In this document: positions 61,719-64,000 of the stretch, piece after piece | Position numbering within the stretch: the stretch's first letter is position 1 | Layout: every line of letters begins with the position of its first letter | Assembly: GCA_965221555.1 (NCBI GenBank) | Contig: OZ244895.1 | Coordinates: 3,348,001 to 3,412,000, forward strand | DNA: 64,000 nt | From: JAJEAD01 sp965221555 | GTDB lineage: Bacteria > Pseudomonadota > Gammaproteobacteria > HK1 | Direction: 5' to 3' | Translations under genes and position numbers: made by a program | The notes under the pieces: model-generated | Told to the model about the DNA's origin: nothing | The model's database searches: none | What the model saw: the letters and a program-made list of their open reading frames with translations, nothing else

Positions 61719-63245
61719 GTGAACGCCAATCTCTACGAGCGCTTCCGGATCCCCTTCTCCGCCCATCTCGACCGCCCCTTTCTCGAGACCGCCTCCGGGG
61801 GGTGCTTCCGCTACGCCGATCTCGATCGGGAAGCGGGCCGGATCGCCGCGTGCCTGCAAGGCCTCGGACTGAAGAAAGGCGATCGGGTGGCGGTACAGGC
61901 GGAGAAGTCGCCCCGTGCCCTGTTCCTCTACCTCGCCTGCCTGCGAGCGGGCCTCGTCCATCTGCCCATCAACCCCACTTGTTCGCAGGCGGAGCTCGAC
62001 TACTTTCTCGGCGACGCGGAGCCGGCGCTGCTCGTGTGTCGTACGCAGTCCCGGTCCCGGTTCGAGCCGCTCGCATCGCGGCGCCGAACCGGCGCGGTGC
62101 TCTGCCTCGACGATGACGGCGAGGGCACTCTGGCCGAAGCGGCCAGAACCTTCACGCCCCTTGAGGACAGCGTCCCCTGCGCGCCCGGCGATCCCGCGGC
62201 GCTGCTCTACACCTCGGGCACCACCGGGCGCCCCAAGGGCGCGCTTTTGAGCCACGGCAACCTCGCGTCCAACGCCGAGGTCCTGCGGCGCGCCTGGGGG
62301 TTTCGGGCGAGTGACGTGCTCCTCCATGCGCTGCCCCTCTTCCACACCCACGGTCTCTTCGTCGCCTGTCACTGCGTGCTGCAGTGCGGGGCATCGATGC
62401 TGATGCTGCCGAAGTTCGACGCGGAGCAGGTGCTGCGCCACCTTCCCCGCACCACGGTATTCATGGGAGTGCCTACCTTCTACGTGCGTCTGCTCCAGCA
62501 CCGGGGACTCGACCGGGCGACGTGCCGGGCGACGCGCCTCTTCGTGTCCGGTTCCGCTCCCCTGCTCGCGCAGACCTTCGAGGCCTTTCGCGAGCGCACC
62601 GGTCACCGGATTCTGGAGCGTTACGGAATGACCGAGTCCGGCATGGTCACCTCCAATCCGCTCGAGGGCCGGCGCAAGGTGGGCACGGTGGGCCGCCCGC
62701 TTGCCGGAGTCGACCTGCGGATAGTCGACCGCGACGGCCGGGAAGTACCCGCGGAAGAGACCGGGTCGGTCGAGTTCAAGGGGCCGAACGTCTTCGCGGG
62801 GTACTGGAGAATGGCCGAGCGAGACTCGACGAACTTCACCGCCGACGGCTACTTCCGTTCCGGGGACCTCGGATTCCTCGACGCCGACGGCTATCTCACG
62901 CTGGTCGGAAGGGAGAAGGACCTGATCATCAGCGGTGGCCTCAACGTGTATCCGAAAGAGGTGGAGACCCTGCTGGACCGCGTCGAGGGCGTGCGGGAAT
63001 CCGCGGTCATCGGGATTCCCGACGAGGACCTCGGGGAACGGGTGACGGCGGTGGTGGTTCCCGCCGAGCCTGGACACGGACTCGATCCGGCCGCCATCGT
63101 CGCCGATCTCAAGACCGTGCTCGCCGGCTACAAGGTGCCCAAGGAGTTCCACCTCGTGGACCGGCTTCCCCGAAACGCGATGGGGAAGGTGCAGAAGAAC
63201 CGGCTGCGCGAAGCCTTCCTCGAAGCGTCCCGCAACGGAGCCTGA
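61719..63245 (+). CDS. Malonyl-CoA-synthetase-like acyl-CoA ligase (MatB family)
   Basis: 508-residue adenylate-forming enzyme. The AMP-binding motif is YTSGTTGRPKGALLSHGNLA; ERYGMTESGM, the hinge and C-terminal catalytic LYLTLVGREKDLIISGGLNVYP-type segment (VGREKDLIISGGLNVYPKE) and lysine near the end (GKVQKNRL) are complete. The pattern VQAEKSPRALFLYLACLRAG and LPLFHTHGLFV resembles malonyl-CoA synthetases. Next to frc, it might alternatively activate oxalate or a related dicarboxylate. The start codon is close to the repeat arm L. Confidence 0.82.
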   Translation: MNANLYERFRIPFSAHLDRPFLETASGGCFRYADLDREAGRIAACLQGLGLKKGDRVAVQAEKSPRALFLYLACLRAGLVHLPINPTCSQAELDYFLGDAEPALLVCRTQSRSRFEPLASRRRTGAVLCLDDDGEGTLAEAARTFTPLEDSVPCAPGDPAALLYTSGTTGRPKGALLSHGNLASNAEVLRRAWGFRASDVLLHALPLFHTHGLFVACHCVLQCGASMLMLPKFDAEQVLRHLPRTTVFMGVPTFYVRLLQHRGLDRATCRATRLFVSGSAPLLAQTFEAFRERTGHRILERYGMTESGMVTSNPLEGRRKVGTVGRPLAGVDLRIVDRDGREVPAEETGSVEFKGPNVFAGYWRMAERDSTNFTADGYFRSGDLGFLDADGYLTLVGREKDLIISGGLNVYPKEVETLLDRVEGVRESAVIGIPDEDLGERVTAVVVPAEPGHGLDPAAIVADLKTVLAGYKVPKEFHLVDRLPRNAMGKVQKNRLREAFLEASRNGA

Positions 63246-63290
63246 ACCCGGCGCGGCGCGCCCGGAAGCGGGCACGCCTCGGGTCCCCGG

Positions 63291-64000
63291 TCAGGCGGCC
63301 TCGGCCTCTTCCACTTTCTCCACCCGCGCCGCGCAGTACTTGAACTCCGGAATCTTGCCGAAGGGATCGAGGGCCGGATTCGTGAGGGTATTGGCGGCGG
63401 CCTCGGCAAAGCAGAAGGGGATGAAGGCCATCTCCTCCGGCACCGCCCGATCGGCCCGGGCGAGGAGCTCGATGGCGCCTCGGCGCGTGGTGATGCGGAC
63501 CCGTCCCCCGGCCGGGACTCCGAGCTTCGCGAGCGTGCGCGGGGCGAGGCTCGCCACCGCTTCGGGCTCCAACGCGTCCAGCATCGTGGCGCGGCGGGTA
63601 ATCGCGCCGGTATGCCAGTGCTCCAGCATGCGCCCGGTGCTCAGGATCATCGGAAACTCGTCGTCCGGTTGCTCATCGGGGGGCACGATCGAAGCCGGCA
63701 CCAGCTTCGCGCGCCCGCTCGGAGTCGGGAAAGCGTCGCCGAACACGATGTCGTGTCCGGGCTGGTCCGGCGCATCGCAGGGGTAGGTCACGGCGCTCTC
63801 GTCCCGCAGGCGATTCCAGGTGATGTTGTCGAGGGAGGGCATCACCGTCTTCATCTCGGCGAAGACATCCGCGGGACCGCGATAGTTCCATTCGAGGCCG
63901 ATGCGCCGGGCGAGCTCCTGGACGATCCACCAGTCCTGACGCGCATCGCCCGGCGTCTCGAGCGCGATGCGCCCCATCTGGACCTGGCGGTTGGTATTGG
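63291..64000 (-). CDS. Formate dehydrogenase alpha subunit, C-terminal part (cut by window end)
   Basis: The gene continues beyond 64000. The visible part is about 236 residues of the molybdopterin enzyme C-terminus: GDARQDWWIVQELARRIG, PSLDNITWNRL, GDAFPTPSGRAKLVPA, ILSTGRMLEHWHTGAITRR with the dinucleotide-binding domain, and FIPFCFAEAAANTLTNPALDP. This matches FdsA/FdhF-type NAD-linked formate dehydrogenase large subunits. The frame is open through the window edge (NTNRQVQMGRIAL). It is convergent with the ligase gene. It needs molybdenum cofactor, for which moaA is present in the window. Confidence 0.9.
   Translation of the reverse strand, partial: NTNRQVQMGRIALETPGDARQDWWIVQELARRIGLEWNYRGPADVFAEMKTVMPSLDNITWNRLRDESAVTYPCDAPDQPGHDIVFGDAFPTPSGRAKLVPASIVPPDEQPDDEFPMILSTGRMLEHWHTGAITRRATMLDALEPEAVASLAPRTLAKLGVPAGGRVRITTRRGAIELLARADRAVPEEMAFIPFCFAEAAANTLTNPALDPFGKIPEFKYCAARVEKVEEAEAA

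Overview
The window looks like chromosomal DNA of a high-GC (roughly two-thirds G+C by eye) gammaproteobacterium. The evidence is gene content and order: ubiK-comM, apaG/apaH, thyA-folA next to lgt, uvrA divergent from an MFS gene followed by ssb, rplM-rpsI-tRNA-Gln, rph/rdgB/yicC/gmk/rpoZ/spoT/ridA, ubiA and coq7 (ubiquinone), dsbB, and coaX-birA. No protein gives a safe genus. An affiliation near Chromatiales/Ectothiorhodospiraceae-like or uncultured marine lineages is only a guess.

Layout. 0-5.7 kb: a complete oligopeptide/dipeptide-type ABC importer whose two ATPases (+) converge on the two permeases and the Tat-exported binding protein (-). 6.1-10.2 kb: ubiK, comM, apaG, apaH and folA. 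10.2-13.6 kb: folA, thyA and lgt on the minus strand, interrupted by a DarT/DarG DNA ADP-ribosylation toxin-antitoxin pair of visibly lower GC. 13.8-18.4 kb: a thioredoxin-domain/DUF255 protein, then a small defence-type cluster: an Mrr-like restriction endonuclease, a DUF7662-type protein with a PIN-domain toxin, and a 68-bp direct repeat flanking the PIN gene. 18.4-25.7 kb: a PfkB kinase, uvrA, an MFS transporter, ssb and a fatty acid hydroxylase. 26-33 kb: dsbB, an outer-membrane barrel, an SDR enzyme, moaA, and an unusual GcvT-SHMT fusion translationally coupled to a DUF1028 protein. 33.4-43 kb: a housekeeping block (DUF1820, coq7, rplM-rpsI, tRNA-Gln, rdgB, rph, yicC-gmk-rpoZ-spoT-ridA, ubiA). 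43-51 kb: coaX-birA, a UMF1-type MFS transporter, a methyltransferase, a secreted acidic protein, an OmpA lipoprotein with calcium-binding-type repeats, and maeB. 51-64 kb: a VWA/J-domain pair, AlaX, DUF465, a cysteine-desulfurase-like enzyme, sulfolactate sulfo-lyase subunits (suyA, suyB), an orphan membrane fusion protein, fumC, formyl-CoA transferase (frc), a malonyl-CoA-synthetase-like ligase, and the 3' end of a formate dehydrogenase alpha-subunit gene cut by the window edge.

The most striking feature not explained by genes is an interspersed repeat family of about 175-295 bp. It has imperfect terminal inverted repeats (an end resembling CCCGCAAATTTCACCGATTT), and I found five near-full copies and at least four single arms, all intergenic. 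In four cases the repeat end coincides with the stop codon of the neighbouring gene. Two subfamilies differ in their core.

Metabolically the window suggests a heterotroph with peptide uptake, one-carbon metabolism (GcvT-SHMT, frc, formate dehydrogenase), sulfonate (sulfolactate) use, ubiquinone respiration and Mo-cofactor synthesis. No rRNA, CRISPR array, phage or complete insertion sequence was found.
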